Assembly: GCA_028285465.1 (NCBI GenBank)
Contig: JANQPD010000091.1
Span: 62,001-126,000 of the forward strand
DNA from: Owenweeksia sp.
GTDB taxonomy: Bacteria; Bacteroidota; Bacteroidia; Flavobacteriales; Schleiferiaceae
Direction of reading: 5' to 3'
DNA length: 64,000 nucleotides
Positions 1 to 11,704 of this stretch are shown here, in pieces. The translations under genes and the position numbers were made by a program. The notes beneath the pieces were generated by a model, which had not been told where the DNA came from, did not search any database, and worked only from the letters and a program-made list of their open reading frames with translations. The stretch's first letter is position 1, and each line of letters begins with the position of its first letter.

Positions 1-963
1 GTTTTGCAGCATGTTGCGCATTTGCAAAAAAGAGCCGGCCAAAAAAGTAAGCTTTCCTACCGATATCTCCCCCTGCACTGTATCGTATATGATGTACACG
101 TATGCTCCATAGTAGGCTAAGGTACCTATGGCAGACAGCAACACTCCCCAAAAGGCCCTGCTGCTGGCCAGCTTCTTGTTTGCTTTATAATATGCATCTG
201 CGAGTTCTTTAAAGCGCTGCGCAATAAAATCCTGGAGCCCAAAGATCTTGATCTCCTTGGCGGTTTCGTCACTGGCGCCTATGTAGCGTAAATAGTCCAG
301 TTCCCTGCGTTGAGGGGTCCAGCCACGTGTAAGGCTATAACTTCTTTCGCTAAAAGCACTCTCCCCCAAAAATGAAGGAATAATGGCCACGAATAAAATA
401 AGGATAAGCAGGGGCTTAAAAGCAATGAGGCCGATGGAAAAGAATAGGATGGTAATAATGTCTTGCGCCTGTGTAAGGGTCTGGCTCATTAAAACTGTCC
501 GGCTGGTGGTTTGCCTGCGCGCACGTTCCAGTTTGTCGTAAAACCTGCTGTCTTCAAATTGATACAGGTCCAGCGTGGCCGCATGTTTGATCAGCTTTAC
601 TGAAGTCTGGTTACTGAAAAGGTCACCGAGCAGGCTATCCAGCAGGGTTATCCCCCGGTTGATGATGTCACTCAGCAAGGCAAGGCCCAACTCCATGCCC
701 AGGTACAACCAGATCAGACGGAAGGAAGGCGTGGCCTGGTCTATTTGAAGGATAATCTCATCGATGATCAGCTTTCCCACCCACAGCATAATTACCGGAA
801 TGGCAGCCTTGGCCAGGCGCAGCAGGATATTGCCCAGGGTCATAACAGGCGATGTATCCCAGATCATCTTAAAAAAGCGCGGCAGGTTCTGAAAAGCACC
901 CAGCCTTTCTTTCACACTTACTTTATCTTCTCTTGGTTCAAAGGGGTTCCTGATGATTGCCAT
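1..963 (-). CDS. ABC exporter, N-terminal membrane part (cut by window edge)
   Basis: The reading frame starts at the ATG at 963 and is open for 321 codons to the window edge. It begins MAIIRNPFEPREDK and contains long hydrophobic segments, then the transmembrane-domain pattern of type I (ABCB-like) exporters, ending near GEISVGKLTFLAGSFLQM, which resembles the last helix before the ATPase domain. The ATPase domain with Walker motifs would lie outside the window, so ATP hydrolysis is inferred from the family. Such proteins are inner-membrane homodimers or heterodimers exporting lipids, peptides or drugs; the substrate cannot be told. It lies downstream of mdh on the same strand but behind a strong terminator, so it is probably transcribed separately. 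Confidence 0.85.
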   Translation of the reverse strand, partial: MAIIRNPFEPREDKVSVKERLGAFQNLPRFFKMIWDTSPVMTLGNILLRLAKAAIPVIMLWVGKLIIDEIILQIDQATPSFRLIWLYLGMELGLALLSDIINRGITLLDSLLGDLFSNQTSVKLIKHAATLDLYQFEDSRFYDKLERARRQTTSRTVLMSQTLTQAQDIITILFFSIGLIAFKPLLILILFVAIIPSFLGESAFSERSYSLTRGWTPQRRELDYLRYIGASDETAKEIKIFGLQDFIAQRFKELADAYYKANKKLASSRAFWGVLLSAIGTLAYYGAYVYIIYDTVQGEISVGKLTFLAGSFLQMRNMLQN

Positions 964-985
964 AATGCAAATATCTTATGAAAAG

Positions 986-1020
986 AAAAACCCCTCTTCC
1001 TGCCAGGGCAAAAAGAAGGG
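986..1020 (-). terminator. Rho-independent terminator after mdh
   Basis: On the minus strand a stem of up to 14 pairs (CCCTTCTTTTTGCC against GGCAGGAAGAGGGG, with a few G-T pairs) is followed directly by five Ts. It sits 28 bases after the mdh stop and 22 bases before the ABC exporter start, so it should end mdh transcription. Confidence 0.8.
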
Positions 1021-1047
1021 CTTATGATAAAAGCTATTTATAAAGCT

Positions 1048-1968
1048 TTACAAAAGGCCGTTTGTTTTGCGCACGGCATCGGCACTTTCCTGTAACTTTT
1101 CTTTTTCGGCATCATCCAACCCGATCTCCACAATTTCTTCGATGCCGGATCTGCCGATAAGGGCCGGAACCCCGATGCAAATGTCATCCAGGCCGTATTC
1201 TCCTTCCAGTTTACAAGAGCAGGGGAACATTTTTTTACTGTCTTGCGCAATGGCCTGTACCATGGCCGAAACCGCTGCCCCGGGCGCATACCAGGCAGAA
1301 GTGCCCAACATTTTAGTAAGGGTGGCTCCGCCAACTTTAGTGGCTTCCTTAACCTCTTCCAGGCGCTCCCCGCTTATAAATGCGGAAACAGGCACGCTGT
1401 TACGCGTAGCCAGGCGGGTCAAGGGGATCATGCCGGTGTCGCTATGGCCACCGATCACCATTCCGTCTACATCACTTGCCGGACACTCCAAGGCCTCGGC
1501 CAAGCGATATTTGAAGCGGGCAGAGTCAAGCGCGCCCCCCATACCAATGATACGGTTCTTGGGTAAGCCCAATTCTTTATGTGCCAGGTAAGTCATGGTA
1601 TCCATAGGATTAGAAACCACGATGAGGATCACATTTGGAGAGTGCTCGATGATCTTACCGGCTACGTCTTTTACAATGCCGGCATTAATGCCGATGAGTT
1701 CTTCACGGGTCATTCCCGGCTTACGTGGAATACCGGAAGTAATTACCGCCACATCGCTATCGGCTGTTTTGCTGTAGTCGTTGGTGCTCCCTATAATTTG
1801 AGTATCAAATCCATTCAGAGAAGCGGTTTGCATCAGGTCCATGGCCTTGCCTTCGGCAAAGTTTTCCTTGATGTCTACCAACACCACTTCTGAAGCAAAA
1901 TTTTTGATGGCTATGTATTCGGCACAACTGGCCCCTACGGCACCGGCACCTACTACGGTAACTTTCAT
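1048..1968 (-). CDS. mdh: Malate dehydrogenase
   Basis: This 306-residue protein is a malate dehydrogenase of the LDH-like group: it converts malate and NAD+ to oxaloacetate and NADH in the TCA cycle, in the cytoplasm. The N-terminal GAGAVGASCAEYIA is the Rossmann dinucleotide-binding loop, the Asp at the end of the second strand (VDI) suits NAD, the active-site loop has IPRKPGMTR with the substrate-binding arginines, and DSARF and GGHSDTG carry the catalytic Asp and His. The length is normal for the family (about 305-315). The ATG start gives the Rossmann fold directly at residue 1. It is a single-gene unit with a terminator at its end. Confidence 0.97.
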   Translation of the reverse strand: MKVTVVGAGAVGASCAEYIAIKNFASEVVLVDIKENFAEGKAMDLMQTASLNGFDTQIIGSTNDYSKTADSDVAVITSGIPRKPGMTREELIGINAGIVKDVAGKIIEHSPNVILIVVSNPMDTMTYLAHKELGLPKNRIIGMGGALDSARFKYRLAEALECPASDVDGMVIGGHSDTGMIPLTRLATRNSVPVSAFISGERLEEVKEATKVGGATLTKMLGTSAWYAPGAAVSAMVQAIAQDSKKMFPCSCKLEGEYGLDDICIGVPALIGRSGIEEIVEIGLDDAEKEKLQESADAVRKTNGLL

Positions 1969-2078
1969 AGTATAAGGTATTTGAAATGTTTAAGTATGAT
2001 GCTGCTAAAGTATAAAGCCCGGGGCAAACCCAGCGATAGTTTACAGCTGATTTTACAGGAAAATCATGGAAAGTCAAC

Positions 2079-2107
2079 AAAAAACCCCGGGGGTTAGCCC
2101 GGGGTTT
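2079..2107 (-). terminator. Terminator of the rpoBC-DUF3467 operon
   Basis: On the minus strand AAACCCCGGG, a short loop and CCCGGGGTTTTTT form a GC-rich hairpin ending in Ts, 9 bases after the DUF3467 stop codon. It marks the end of the long secE-to-DUF3467 transcription unit. Confidence 0.85.
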
Positions 2108-2115
2108 GTAGTAGA

Positions 2116-2436
2116 TTAAGCTTGTCCTTGCGGACCGCCAAAGTTCAGCGGGATCTGCGGTTGTTCCGAATCCTGAATCTCTCCATGCTGCGCTTCAAAG
2201 CGCGCTACATTTTCCTGCATCGCACGTAAAAAGCGTTTGGCATGTTGCGGAGTAAGCACAATACGCGATTTCACTTTCGCCTTGGGCACCCCGGGCATGA
2301 TCTTGATAAAGTCCAGCACAAATTCGCTGGCTGAGTGGTTGATGATCGCCAGGTTGCTATACGTACCTTCCGCTACCTCCTCACTCAGTTCCACGTTGAT
2401 CTGGCCTTCCTTCTGCTCCATTTTTTCTTCAGCCAT
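2116..2436 (-). CDS. DUF3467 family protein, rpoC-linked
   Basis: This 106-residue protein (start MAEEKMEQKEGQINVELS) belongs to the DUF3467 family, whose function I do not know. The core has alternating strands (VAEGTYSNLAIINHSASEFVL) and then a segment rich in basic residues, KSRIVLTPQHAKRFLRAMQENV, which could form a helix that contacts nucleic acid or protein. The C-terminus is acidic and proline rich. It begins 5 bases after the rpoC stop, so it is co-transcribed with the RNA polymerase subunits. The rpoC-DUF3467 pairing is common in Bacteroidota, as far as I recall. A role with RNA polymerase is only inference from this placement. Confidence 0.85.
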   Translation of the reverse strand: MAEEKMEQKEGQINVELSEEVAEGTYSNLAIINHSASEFVLDFIKIMPGVPKAKVKSRIVLTPQHAKRFLRAMQENVARFEAQHGEIQDSEQPQIPLNFGGPQGQA

Positions 2437-2441
2437 GAGAA

Positions 2442-5400
2442 TTATCCGTTTATCTCTTCTTCTACTTCAACGCTGTCCGCTGCTTTCAGCCTGTCGTAAT
2501 CTTCCTGTGAGCCTACAATGATGTTGTTGTACTCTTTAAGCCCGGTACCCGCAGGTATTTTATGGCCTACAATTACGTTTTCTTTCAGGCCCTCCAGGGT
2601 ATCGCGCTTGCCGTTAACGGCCGCTTCGTTCAATACTTTGGTGGTTTCCTGGAAGGAAGCTGCCGAAATAAAGGACTTGGTCTGTAGCGAAGCCCGGGTG
2701 ATTCCCTGCAATACAGGACGTGCTGTAGCCGGGTTGGCGTCACGTGCCTCTACCAGCTCTTTGTCTGCTCTGCGCAATAAGGAGTTTTCATCCCGCAGCT
2801 TACGGGCAGAAACGATCTGCCCGGCTTTCAGGTTCTCGCTGTCCTTGGCGTCTACGATCACTTTCTTATCAAAGATCCAGTCGTTTTCCTTGATGAAGTC
2901 ATTCTTATGCACGAGGTTGCTTTCCAGGAAGCTGGTATCCCCCGGATCCTGGATCTCTACTTTGCGCATCATCTGACGTACAATTACCTCAAAGTGCTTG
3001 TCGTTGATCTTCACCCCTTGTAAACGGTATACTTCCTGTACCTCATTTACCAGGTATTCCTGTACGCGGTTAGGTCCTTGAATAGCCAGGATATCTGCGG
3101 GGGTAATGGCTCCGTCAGAAAGAGGCATACCTGCACGTACAAAGTCATTTTCCTGTACGAGGATCTGCTTGCTCAGGTTAATGAGGTATTTTTTCACCTC
3201 ACCTGTGCGGCTTTCCACGATGATCTCCCGGTTGCCCCGTTTGATCTTACCGTAAGAAACCACCCCGTCAATTTCAGAAACCACAGCCGGGTTAGAAGGG
3301 TTACGTGCTTCAAACAACTCGGTTACCCTTGGCAGACCACCGGTGATATCACCAGCCTTAGCAGACTTACGCGGAATTTTCACGAGGGTTTTTCCGGCCT
3401 TGATCTTATCTCCTTCCTCTACGGTAATGTGTGCCCCGATAGGTAGGGTATAATGCTTAAGCTCGTTTCCTTTGCTATCTACAATAGATATGGTAGGGAT
3501 CATTTTGCGGTTCCGGTTCTCAGAGATCACTTTCTCCATAAAGCCGGTTTGCTCGTCAATCTCTACCCGGTAGGTAACGCCCTGTTCTATATCGGTAAAC
3601 TTGATGGAACCGGCCGTTTCAGAAATGATCACCGCATTGTAGGGATCCCACTCGCAGATCACATCTCCTTTACTCACCTTTTGCCCTTCAACGGATACCC
3701 GTAAGAAAGAGCCGTAAGGCACATTGTTAGTGGCCAGGTTGATCCCGGTTTTCTCATCTATCAATTTCATTTCGGCCGTCCGGCCAATTACAATTTCCAC
3801 CTCATTTCCTTCACCGTCTTCTCCTTTTACCGTACGCAACTCATCAAACTCTATACGTCCGTCAAACTTGGCTTTGATGGAGGATTCCTCGGCTACGTTA
3901 CCTGCCGTACCTCCCACGTGGAAAGTACGAAGGGTAAGCTGCGTACCTGGTTCACCGATGGATTGGGCGGCAATTACACCAACCGTTTCTCCTATCTGTA
4001 CCATTTTGCCGGTAGCCAGGTTGCGGCCGTAACATTTCGCACAAATTCCCCGATCGGATTCACAGGTAAGGGCAGAGCGCACCTCTACCATTTCTATCGG
4101 AGAGTTTTCAATTTTATCAGCTGCCTCCTCGTTTATTTCTTCCCCTGATTTCACGTATACTTCACCTGAAATCGGATCTACTACATCGTGTAAAGACACA
4201 CGGCCAAGGATACGGTCAACCAGAGGCTCTACCATTTCCTCGTTTTTCTTAAGAGCCGTTACTTCCAGTCCGCGTAGGGTACCACAATCTTCTTCATTGA
4301 TGATCACATCTTGGGAAACATCTACCAACCTACGGGTCAGGTAACCCGCATCAGCCGTTTTAAGGGCCGTATCTGCAAGCCCCTTACGGGCACCGTGGGT
4401 TGAGATAAAGTACTCCAGGATAGAGAGGCCTTCTTTAAAGTTCGAGATAATCGGGTTCTCAATGATCTCACCTCCGGAAGAACCGGACTTTTGAGGTTTG
4501 GCCATCAGACCACGCATACCGGAAAGCTGGCGGATCTGCTCCTTAGAACCCCGTGCACCGGAGTCAAGCATCATGTAGATCGGGTTGAATCCCTGACGGT
4601 CCGTGATCAGGTGATGCATGGCACGCTCGGTAAGACGGGCATTGGTGTTGGTCCATACGTCAATTACCTGGTTGTACCGTTCATTATTGGTGATCAGACC
4701 CATATTATAACTGTTCAAAATGCCTTCGATCTGTGCTTCGGCATCAGAAACCAGACTTTCTTTTTCTTCGGGAATGATGATATCTCCCAAACTAAAGGAT
4801 AGCCCTCCTCTAAAGGCTGTATTGTATCCCAACTGCTTTATGCTGTCAAGGAAATCGGCCGTAGTAGGAATATCTGTTAATTTTAAGATATCAGAAATAA
4901 TTCCCCTCAAAGCCTTTTTTGTCAATACTTCGTTTATGAAGGGTACATTATCCGGTACAGACTGGTTGAAAATAGTACGCCCTACGGACGTTTCGATCAA
5001 CTTCATTACCAGGTTTCCTTCTTCATCACGAACCCGTGCACGCACTTTAATGGGGGCATGCAGGTCTACGCGACCTTCATTATAGGCAATCTGTACTTCC
5101 TCATCAGAATAGAAGGTCATACCCTCTCCCTTAATCGGATGTTCCGGTGTATGCTTTCTTATCTTAGTGATGTAATACAGTCCCAGTACCATGTCCTGAG
5201 AAGGAACGGTAATGGGTGAGCCATTGGCTGGGTTCAAAATATTGTGCGAGGCCAGCATCAACAACTGTGCTTCCAATACCGCAGCAGAACCTAACGGAAG
5301 GTGTACCGCCATCTGGTCTCCGTCAAAGTCAGCATTAAAGGCCGTACAGGCCAATGGGTGCAATTGGATCGCCTTCCCTTCAATAAGCTTGGGTTGGAAA

Positions 5401-6764
5401 GCCTGGATGCCCAGACGGTGCAAAGTGGGTGCCCGGTTTAGCAATACAGGGTGTCCTTTCATTACGTTTTCCAGGATATCCCATACTACTGGTTCGCGCT
5501 TGTCAATAATCTTTTTAGCCGATTTCACAGTCTTTACAATGCCCCTTTCAATCAGCTTGCGCACGATAAAAGGCTTGTAGAGCTCTGCCGCCATGTTTTT
5601 AGGTAAACCACACTCATGTAGTTTCAGATCCGGGCCCACCACAATAACGGAGCGCGCAGAATAATCTACCCGCTTACCCAATAAGTTCTGGCGGAAACGC
5701 CCCTGCTTTCCTTTCAATGAATCGGAAAGAGACTTCAGTGCCCGGTTAGAGTCCGTTTTAACGGCACTTGACTTCCGGGTATTGTCAAACAAGGAATCAA
5801 CGGCTTCCTGCAGCATACGTTTCTCATTGCGCAAGATCACTTCCGGTGCCTTGATCTCCATCAAGCGCTTCAAACGGTTGTTCCGGATGATCACCCTGCG
5901 GTACAGGTCATTGAGGTCGGAAGTAGCAAAACGGCCACCATCTAAAGGCACCAATGGGCGCAATTCAGGTGGAATTACGGGAACTACTTTCACGATCATC
6001 CACTCAGGACGGTTTTCAATACGTGTATTGGCATCGCGGAAAGCTTCTACTACCTGTAAACGTTTCAAAGCCTCTTGCTTACGCTGCTGTGAAGTCTCTG
6101 TGTTTGCCTTATGACGGAGGTCGTAAGACAACTGATCAAGATCTAAGCGGGCCAGAAGATCAATAAGTGCTTCCGCTCCCATCTTAGCGATAAATTTATT
6201 GGGATCGCTGTCTTCCAGGTAATTGTTTTCGCTAGGCAAACGCTCCAGCATATCCAGGTACTCCTCTTCTGTAAGGTACTCCATGTACTTCACCGGGGTG
6301 CCATCGGCATGGGCTGCATTACCCGCCTGTATCACTACGTAGCGTTCGTAGTAAATAATCATGTCGAGCTTCTTGGTAGGCAAACCAAGCAGGTAACCGA
6401 TTTTATTGGGCAGGGATTTAAAGTACCATATATGAGCTACAGGCACCACCAGGTTGATGTGACCTACGCGCTCTCTACGTACTTTTTTCTCGGTAACCTC
6501 TACACCACACCGATCGCACACGATGCCTTTGTAGCGGATACGCTTATACTTACCGCAGGCACATTCGTAATCCTTTACAGGACCAAAGATGCGCTCGCAG
6601 AACAAACCATCGCGTTCGGGTTTATGCGTACGGTAGTTGATGGTTTCGGGTTTCAGCACCTCACCATAGGAGCGTTCCAGCAAAAACTCAGGCGAAGCCA
6701 GGCTGATGGTGATGCTGCTAAAGTTGCTGCTGTAATTGTTTTTATCGTTTTTCCTTAGAGCCAT
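2442..6764 (-). CDS. rpoC: DNA-directed RNA polymerase subunit beta'
   Basis: This 1440-residue protein is the beta' subunit of RNA polymerase. The N-terminal zinc site is visible as [13 protein letters not shown] followed by VCDRCG, the absolutely conserved catalytic loop as [12 protein letters not shown] with its three Mg2+-binding aspartates, and the second zinc site as [13 protein letters not shown]. The trigger-loop and bridge-helix region follows ([19 protein letters not shown]). Length matches Bacteroidota homologs, which are a little longer than E. coli's 1407. It lies 31 bases behind rpoB and 5 bases ahead of the DUF3467 gene, all in one operon. Confidence 0.99.
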   Translation of the reverse strand: MALRKNDKNNYSSNFSSITISLASPEFLLERSYGEVLKPETINYRTHKPERDGLFCERIFGPVKDYECACGKYKRIRYKGIVCDRCGVEVTEKKVRRERVGHINLVVPVAHIWYFKSLPNKIGYLLGLPTKKLDMIIYYERYVVIQAGNAAHADGTPVKYMEYLTEEEYLDMLERLPSENNYLEDSDPNKFIAKMGAEALIDLLARLDLDQLSYDLRHKANTETSQQRKQEALKRLQVVEAFRDANTRIENRPEWMIVKVVPVIPPELRPLVPLDGGRFATSDLNDLYRRVIIRNNRLKRLMEIKAPEVILRNEKRMLQEAVDSLFDNTRKSSAVKTDSNRALKSLSDSLKGKQGRFRQNLLGKRVDYSARSVIVVGPDLKLHECGLPKNMAAELYKPFIVRKLIERGIVKTVKSAKKIIDKREPVVWDILENVMKGHPVLLNRAPTLHRLGIQAFQPKLIEGKAIQLHPLACTAFNADFDGDQMAVHLPLGSAAVLEAQLLMLASHNILNPANGSPITVPSQDMVLGLYYITKIRKHTPEHPIKGEGMTFYSDEEVQIAYNEGRVDLHAPIKVRARVRDEEGNLVMKLIETSVGRTIFNQSVPDNVPFINEVLTKKALRGIISDILKLTDIPTTADFLDSIKQLGYNTAFRGGLSFSLGDIIIPEEKESLVSDAEAQIEGILNSYNMGLITNNERYNQVIDVWTNTNARLTERAMHHLITDRQGFNPIYMMLDSGARGSKEQIRQLSGMRGLMAKPQKSGSSGGEIIENPIISNFKEGLSILEYFISTHGARKGLADTALKTADAGYLTRRLVDVSQDVIINEEDCGTLRGLEVTALKKNEEMVEPLVDRILGRVSLHDVVDPISGEVYVKSGEEINEEAADKIENSPIEMVEVRSALTCESDRGICAKCYGRNLATGKMVQIGETVGVIAAQSIGEPGTQLTLRTFHVGGTAGNVAEESSIKAKFDGRIEFDELRTVKGEDGEGNEVEIVIGRTAEMKLIDEKTGINLATNNVPYGSFLRVSVEGQKVSKGDVICEWDPYNAVIISETAGSIKFTDIEQGVTYRVEIDEQTGFMEKVISENRNRKMIPTISIVDSKGNELKHYTLPIGAHITVEEGDKIKAGKTLVKIPRKSAKAGDITGGLPRVTELFEARNPSNPAVVSEIDGVVSYGKIKRGNREIIVESRTGEVKKYLINLSKQILVQENDFVRAGMPLSDGAITPADILAIQGPNRVQEYLVNEVQEVYRLQGVKINDKHFEVIVRQMMRKVEIQDPGDTSFLESNLVHKNDFIKENDWIFDKKVIVDAKDSENLKAGQIVSARKLRDENSLLRRADKELVEARDANPATARPVLQGITRASLQTKSFISAASFQETTKVLNEAAVNGKRDTLEGLKENVIVGHKIPAGTGLKEYNNIIVGSQEDYDRLKAADSVEVEEEING

Positions 6765-6795
6765 GTATCGGGAAAATTAAATTCTAAATAAGTGA

Positions 6796-9700
6796 TTAAT
6801 CGAGGGTGATCTTTAAGCCAAGGCCGTTGAGTTCGTGCAACAATACATTGAACGACTCAGGAATACCTGGTTCAGGCATAGGGTCACCTTTCACAATGGT
6901 TTCGTAGGTTTTAGCCCTACCTACCACATCATCCGACTTTACGGTAAGTATTTCGCGCAAGATGTTTGAAGCACCAAAAGCTTCCAGTGCCCACACCTCC
7001 ATCTCACCAAAACGCTGACCTCCAAACTGGGCTTTACCACCCAGGGGCTGCTGCGTAATAAGCGAGTATGGACCAATAGAACGCGCGTGCATTTTATCGT
7101 CTACCATATGGCCTAGTTTGAGCATGTAAATCACACCTACACTTGCCGCCTGGTGGAAACGTTCCCCTGTTCCTCCGTCATACAGGTAGCTATGCCCGAA
7201 TTGAGGGATACCGGCTTCTTCCGTATATTTATTGATGTCTTCAATAGAGGCTCCGTCAAAGATGGGCGTGGCAAATTTCTTACCCAGTTTCTTACCGGCC
7301 CAACCGAGCACGGTTTCATAGATCTGGCCAATGTTCATACGCGAAGGTACCCCCAGTGGGTTCAGTACAATATCTACCGGAGTTCCATCTTCCAGGAAAG
7401 GCATGTCTTCGTCACGCACGATCTTGGCTACGATACCTTTGTTTCCGTGGCGCCCGGCCATTTTATCCCCTACTTTAAGCTTGCGCTTTTTGGCGATGTA
7501 TACTTTGGCCAGTTTCACAATACCGGAAGGCAATTCATCCCCAATACTGATGGTAAATTTCTTTCTGCGGTATACCCCGGAAACGTCCATTACCTTGATC
7601 TTATAGTTGTGGATCAGCGTTTCGATAAGGTGGTTTTTATCCTTATCTGTGGTCCAGGTACCCCCTACTATACGGGTGTAGTCGTCTATGCTGTTGAGTA
7701 CCTTCTGGGTAAACTTGGTTCCTTTGGGAATTACGTCTTCAGCGAGGTCATTTTTAACGCCTTGACTGGTTTTACCAGCTACCAGGATGTTCAGCTTATC
7801 CAGGAAGTTTTGACGGAGCACTTCCATTTTAGTGTTGTACTCCTGATCCAAACTCTCCAGTTCTTCTTTATCCTGCGCCCGTTTTTTCTTGTCTTTTACA
7901 GAGCGGGAGAAGAGTTTTTTGTCAATTACCACACCACTTAACGAAGGGGAAGCTTTCAGAGACGCATCTTTTACGTCACCTGCCTTATCGCCAAAAATGG
8001 CGCGCAGCAGCTTTTCTTCCGGTGTTGGGTCAGACTCTCCTTTAGGTGTGATCTTCCCGATGAGGATGTCGCCCGGCTTAATCTCTGCTCCTACACGTAC
8101 AATGCCGTTTTCGTCCAGGTCTTTTGTAGCTTCTTCACTTACGTTAGGAATGTCTGAAGTAAGTTCTTCTGCTCCCAATTTGGTGTCGCGCACTTCAAGA
8201 GAGTACTCATCGATGTGAATGGAGGTGAAGATGTCTTCACGCACTACTCTCTCAGAAATTACGATGGCGTCCTCAAAGTTGTATCCCTTCCAGGGCATAA
8301 AGGCTACCTGCATATTTCTACCCAGGGCAAGGTCTCCCCCCTGGGTGGCGTATCCTTCACACAATACCTGTCCGGCCGTTACGCGCTGGCCTTTCTCTAC
8401 CAGGGGTTTCAGGTTTATCGAAGTACCTTGGTTGGTTTTCCGGAATTTAACGAGCTCATAGGTTCTGAAATCATCTTCAAAGCTCACTAAACGCTCATCG
8501 TCCGTACGGTCATACTTGATACGGATGGTAGTGGCATCTACATAATCTACCACACCGTCTCCTTCTGCATTTACCAATACGCGGCTGTCGGAAGCTACAC
8601 GTGCTTCCAGGCCGGTACCTACAATGGGTGCCTCAGGACGCAACAAAGGCACGGCCTGCCGCATCATGTTTGATCCCATCAAGGCACGGTTTGCATCATC
8701 GTGCTCCAAAAAGGGAATAAGCGATGCCGAAATAGATGCGATCTGGTTAGGCGATACGTCCATATAGTCGATCTTGTCGGGCTCAACTAAAGGATAATCT
8801 GCTTCATCGCGTACTTTTACACGGTCGTTCTCAAAATTGCCGTCCTCTTTCACAGGGGCATTGGCCTGGGCAATTACCTTTTCTTCTTCTTCCTCTGCAC
8901 TTAAGTACACCGGGCTCTGGCTAAAGTCTATCTTACCTTCTTCTACCTTGCGGTAAGGTGTTTCCAGGAAGCCCATTTTGTTCACCTTTGAGTACACACA
9001 CATAGAGGAGATCAAACCGATGTTTGGTCCTTCAGGGGTTTCGATGGGGCAAAGGCGACCATAATGGGTATAGTGTACGTCACGCACCTCAAAGCCGGCA
9101 CGCTCGCGCGATAAACCACCTGGTCCGAGGGCAGAAAGCCTGCGCTTATGGGTGATCTCAGCCAGCGGATTGGTTTGATCCATAAACTGAGAGAGCTGAT
9201 TGGTGCCAAAAAATGAATTGATCACAGAAGACAAGGTCTTGGCATTGATCAAATCGATGGGCGTAAACACCTCGTTGTCGCGTACGTTCATCCGTTCGCG
9301 GATAGTACGGGCCATACGGGCAAGGCCTACACCAAATTGGTTAGCCAATTGTTCTCCAACGGTACGTACGCGCCTGTTGCTCAGGTGGTCGATGTCATCA
9401 ATCTCCGCTTTGGAGTTGATCAGCTCGATCAGGTATTTTACAATACTCAGGATATCGTCTTTTGTCAATACCTGGGTAGTGCTTTCTACATCGAGTCCCA
9501 ATTTTTTGTTTAGCCTGTAACGGCCTACTTCACCGAGGTTGTAGCGCTGCTCGGAGAAAAACAATTTGTCAATGATGCCCCGTGCTGTCTCCTCGTCTGG
9601 TGGCTCAGCATTACGTAACTGGCGGTATATATGCTCCACGGCTTCTTTTTCCGAGTTCGTGGGATCTTTTTGTAAGGTATTGTGGATGATCGAAAACTCA

Positions 9701-10620
9701 GAGGCTTCGATATCTTCTTTGTGCAACAAAATGGTTTGCACATCGGCATCCACGATTTCTTCGATATGGTCTTTTTCCAGCACGGTATCGCGGTCAAGCA
9801 CCACTTCGTTCCGCTCTATGGAAACCACCTCACCTGTATCTTCGTCTACAAAGTCCTCGATCCAGGTTTTCAACACACGGGCAGCCAACTTGCGGCCCAT
9901 CACTTTTTTCAATCCTGTTTTGGATACTTTCACCTCTTCCGCCAGGTCAAAGATCTCCAGGATGTCTTTATCCCGCTCATAGCCGATCGCTCTGAGCAAG
10001 GTAGTAAGGGGCAACTTTTTCTTACGGTCGATGTAGGCATACATCACACTATTGATGTCTGTAGCAAACTCTATCCAGCTTCCTTTAAAAGGAATGATAC
10101 GGGCAGAGTAGAGCTTGGTACCATTGGCGTGGTAGCTCTGGCCGAAGAACACACCGGGAGAACGGTGCAGCTGAGAAACTACTACGCGCTCCGCGCCATT
10201 GATAATAAAGGTACCCCGGGGGGTCATATAAGGAATAGTACCGAGGTATACATCCTGCACGATGGTTTCGAAATCTTCGTGCTCGGGATCGGTACAGTAT
10301 AGTTTAAGTCTCGCTTTAAGGGGCACGCTAAAAGTAAGGCCACGCTCGATGCATTCATTTTCGCTATAGCGTGGTGGATCTACAAAGTAGTCGATAAACT
10401 CCAACACAAATTGATTGCGTGCGTCTGTGATGGGGAAATTTTCACTAAACGTTTTATAAAGGCCTTCGTCCTGCCTGTCGTCTGGTTTAGTATCAAGTTG
10501 AAAGAAGTCTTTAAAGGACTTCAATTGAATATCCATGAAATCTGGATAATCAAAGGCATTTTTGATAGAGGCAAAGTTTACCCTGCCATCTAACATTTTA
10601 GTTGCCGATAAATTGGTCAT
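6796..10620 (-). CDS. rpoB: DNA-directed RNA polymerase subunit beta
   Basis: This 1274-residue protein is the beta subunit of RNA polymerase, forming the active-site cleft with beta'. The rifampicin-pocket region reads [19 protein letters not shown], then [20 protein letters not shown] and [13 protein letters not shown], all highly conserved. The C-terminus has [14 protein letters not shown] and [20 protein letters not shown], the switch/clamp contacts. Nothing in the rifampicin pocket looks like a known resistance change: the positions equivalent to E. coli D516, H526 and S531 are D, H and S. Co-transcribed with rpoC; a hairpin between rplL and rpoB may tune its level. Confidence 0.99.
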   Translation of the reverse strand: MTNLSATKMLDGRVNFASIKNAFDYPDFMDIQLKSFKDFFQLDTKPDDRQDEGLYKTFSENFPITDARNQFVLEFIDYFVDPPRYSENECIERGLTFSVPLKARLKLYCTDPEHEDFETIVQDVYLGTIPYMTPRGTFIINGAERVVVSQLHRSPGVFFGQSYHANGTKLYSARIIPFKGSWIEFATDINSVMYAYIDRKKKLPLTTLLRAIGYERDKDILEIFDLAEEVKVSKTGLKKVMGRKLAARVLKTWIEDFVDEDTGEVVSIERNEVVLDRDTVLEKDHIEEIVDADVQTILLHKEDIEASEFSIIHNTLQKDPTNSEKEAVEHIYRQLRNAEPPDEETARGIIDKLFFSEQRYNLGEVGRYRLNKKLGLDVESTTQVLTKDDILSIVKYLIELINSKAEIDDIDHLSNRRVRTVGEQLANQFGVGLARMARTIRERMNVRDNEVFTPIDLINAKTLSSVINSFFGTNQLSQFMDQTNPLAEITHKRRLSALGPGGLSRERAGFEVRDVHYTHYGRLCPIETPEGPNIGLISSMCVYSKVNKMGFLETPYRKVEEGKIDFSQSPVYLSAEEEEEKVIAQANAPVKEDGNFENDRVKVRDEADYPLVEPDKIDYMDVSPNQIASISASLIPFLEHDDANRALMGSNMMRQAVPLLRPEAPIVGTGLEARVASDSRVLVNAEGDGVVDYVDATTIRIKYDRTDDERLVSFEDDFRTYELVKFRKTNQGTSINLKPLVEKGQRVTAGQVLCEGYATQGGDLALGRNMQVAFMPWKGYNFEDAIVISERVVREDIFTSIHIDEYSLEVRDTKLGAEELTSDIPNVSEEATKDLDENGIVRVGAEIKPGDILIGKITPKGESDPTPEEKLLRAIFGDKAGDVKDASLKASPSLSGVVIDKKLFSRSVKDKKKRAQDKEELESLDQEYNTKMEVLRQNFLDKLNILVAGKTSQGVKNDLAEDVIPKGTKFTQKVLNSIDDYTRIVGGTWTTDKDKNHLIETLIHNYKIKVMDVSGVYRRKKFTISIGDELPSGIVKLAKVYIAKKRKLKVGDKMAGRHGNKGIVAKIVRDEDMPFLEDGTPVDIVLNPLGVPSRMNIGQIYETVLGWAGKKLGKKFATPIFDGASIEDINKYTEEAGIPQFGHSYLYDGGTGERFHQAASVGVIYMLKLGHMVDDKMHARSIGPYSLITQQPLGGKAQFGGQRFGEMEVWALEAFGASNILREILTVKSDDVVGRAKTYETIVKGDPMPEPGIPESFNVLLHELNGLGLKITLD

Positions 10621-10656
10621 TGCGGAAATGAAATAAAGTTAAACTAAACACAAAAG

Positions 10657-10694
10657 GGTTTAGGCCAATCACGCGTACGTGAAAGGCCTAAACC
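10657..10694 (-). terminator. rplL-rpoB intergenic hairpin, possible attenuator
   Basis: In the 99-base gap between rplL and rpoB the minus strand has a perfect 10-pair stem, GGTTTAGGCC and GGCCTAAACC, with a further CACG/CGTG stem inside its loop. It is followed by CTTTTGTG, a weak T-run. In E. coli an attenuator and an RNase III site occupy the same gap; by analogy this may let only part of the transcription pass from ribosomal-protein genes into rpoBC. Confidence 0.6.
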
Positions 10695-10719
10695 AATCTT
10701 TAAAAGCCGGTGAAGGCGA

Positions 10720-11097
10720 TTACTTCACCTCTACTTCAGCACCAGCTTCTTCCAGCTGAGCTTTAAGGGCTTCGGCTTCGTCTTTTGCAACACCTTCTTT
10801 AAGAGGCTTAGGAGCTTCGTCTACAAGCGCCTTAGCTTCTTTAAGACCTAATCCGGTAAGTTCTTTTACAAGCTTTACAACAGCCAGTTTAGAACCACCA
10901 GCAGCCTTAAGGATCACATCAAATTCTGTTTTTTCGTCACCACCGGCGGCATCACCACCAGCAGCAGGACCGGCAACGGCTACAGCAGCAGCTGCAGGCT
11001 CAATACCGTGCTCTTCTTTCAGGTAAGTAGCCAGTTCGTTTACCTCTTTGATGGTAAGGTTTACCAGCTGATCGCCTAGTTCTTTAATATCTGCCAT
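10720..11097 (-). CDS. rplL: 50S ribosomal protein L7/L12
   Basis: This 125-residue protein forms the flexible ribosome stalk that recruits translation GTPases. The N-terminal dimerisation helices ([20 protein letters not shown]) bind L10, an alanine/glycine-rich hinge follows (around residues 38-55), and the C-terminal domain has the conserved [20 protein letters not shown] and [16 protein letters not shown] that touch elongation factors. It is 67 bases downstream of rplJ and, as usual, next to it. Length is typical. Confidence 0.98.
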   Translation of the reverse strand: MADIKELGDQLVNLTIKEVNELATYLKEEHGIEPAAAAVAVAGPAAGGDAAGGDEKTEFDVILKAAGGSKLAVVKLVKELTGLGLKEAKALVDEAPKPLKEGVAKDEAEALKAQLEEAGAEVEVK

Positions 11098-11164
11098 TTT
11101 GGACTTTTCTTTTGAATTAAAAATTAAATAAACGTATGGAAGCGAAAGTGCGTAACTTGGTTGT

Positions 11165-11686
11165 TTATGCTTCTCTCTCCTCTAAGGTTTTTAATAAACC
11201 TCCAAGTGTGTTCTTGCCACTTTGCAGGGCAGATACCACATTCTTGGCAGGAGATTGCAGCAAGGCAATAACATCGGCAATAAGCTCTTCTCTGGACTTA
11301 AGTGTAGAGAGTGCTTCTACCTGGTCATCCCCGATATACACTGATTCCTCAATGTAAGCTCCTTTCAGAATCGGTTTTTTCGATTTTTTTCTAAACTCTT
11401 TAATCAGTTTAGCAGGAGCGTTTCCGGTATCCGAGATCATGATACTGGTGTTGCCTTTCAAAGTAGGAAAGAGGTCGTCAAAGCTTTTGCCGCTCTTTTC
11501 CATAGCCTTTTTAAGGAGGGTATTTTTTACAACATTCAACTTGATGTTGCTCTTGAAAGCTAACCTGCGTAAGTTGGATGTTTGTTCAGCATCCAAACCG
11601 GCAATATCCGTCAGATAGACAATATTGCTCGCCTCCAGCGCTTCCGTCAGCTTCTCAATTTCTAAGTTCTTTTCTTCTTTGGTCAT
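11165..11686 (-). CDS. rplJ: 50S ribosomal protein L10
   Basis: This 173-residue protein is L10, the base of the L7/L12 stalk on the large subunit. The N-terminal part ([20 protein letters not shown], then [20 protein letters not shown]) binds 23S rRNA together with L11, and the C-terminal helix ([18 protein letters not shown]) is the docking site for L12 dimers. It lies 18 bases after rplA and 67 before rplL. In many bacteria L10 represses its own operon by binding a leader RNA; I did not see a clear leader structure in the 18-base gap. Confidence 0.98.
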   Translation of the reverse strand: MTKEEKNLEIEKLTEALEASNIVYLTDIAGLDAEQTSNLRRLAFKSNIKLNVVKNTLLKKAMEKSGKSFDDLFPTLKGNTSIMISDTGNAPAKLIKEFRKKSKKPILKGAYIEESVYIGDDQVEALSTLKSREELIADVIALLQSPAKNVVSALQSGKNTLGGLLKTLEEREA

Positions 11687-11704
11687 CTTTAGAAAGTTCT
11701 GGGA

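Noticed and set aside
7153-7941. A 262-codon open frame on the plus strand, opposite rpoB.
   Set aside because: It lies fully within rpoB, has no family resemblance, and other shadow frames occur opposite rpoC in the same way; it follows from the codon use of rpoB.
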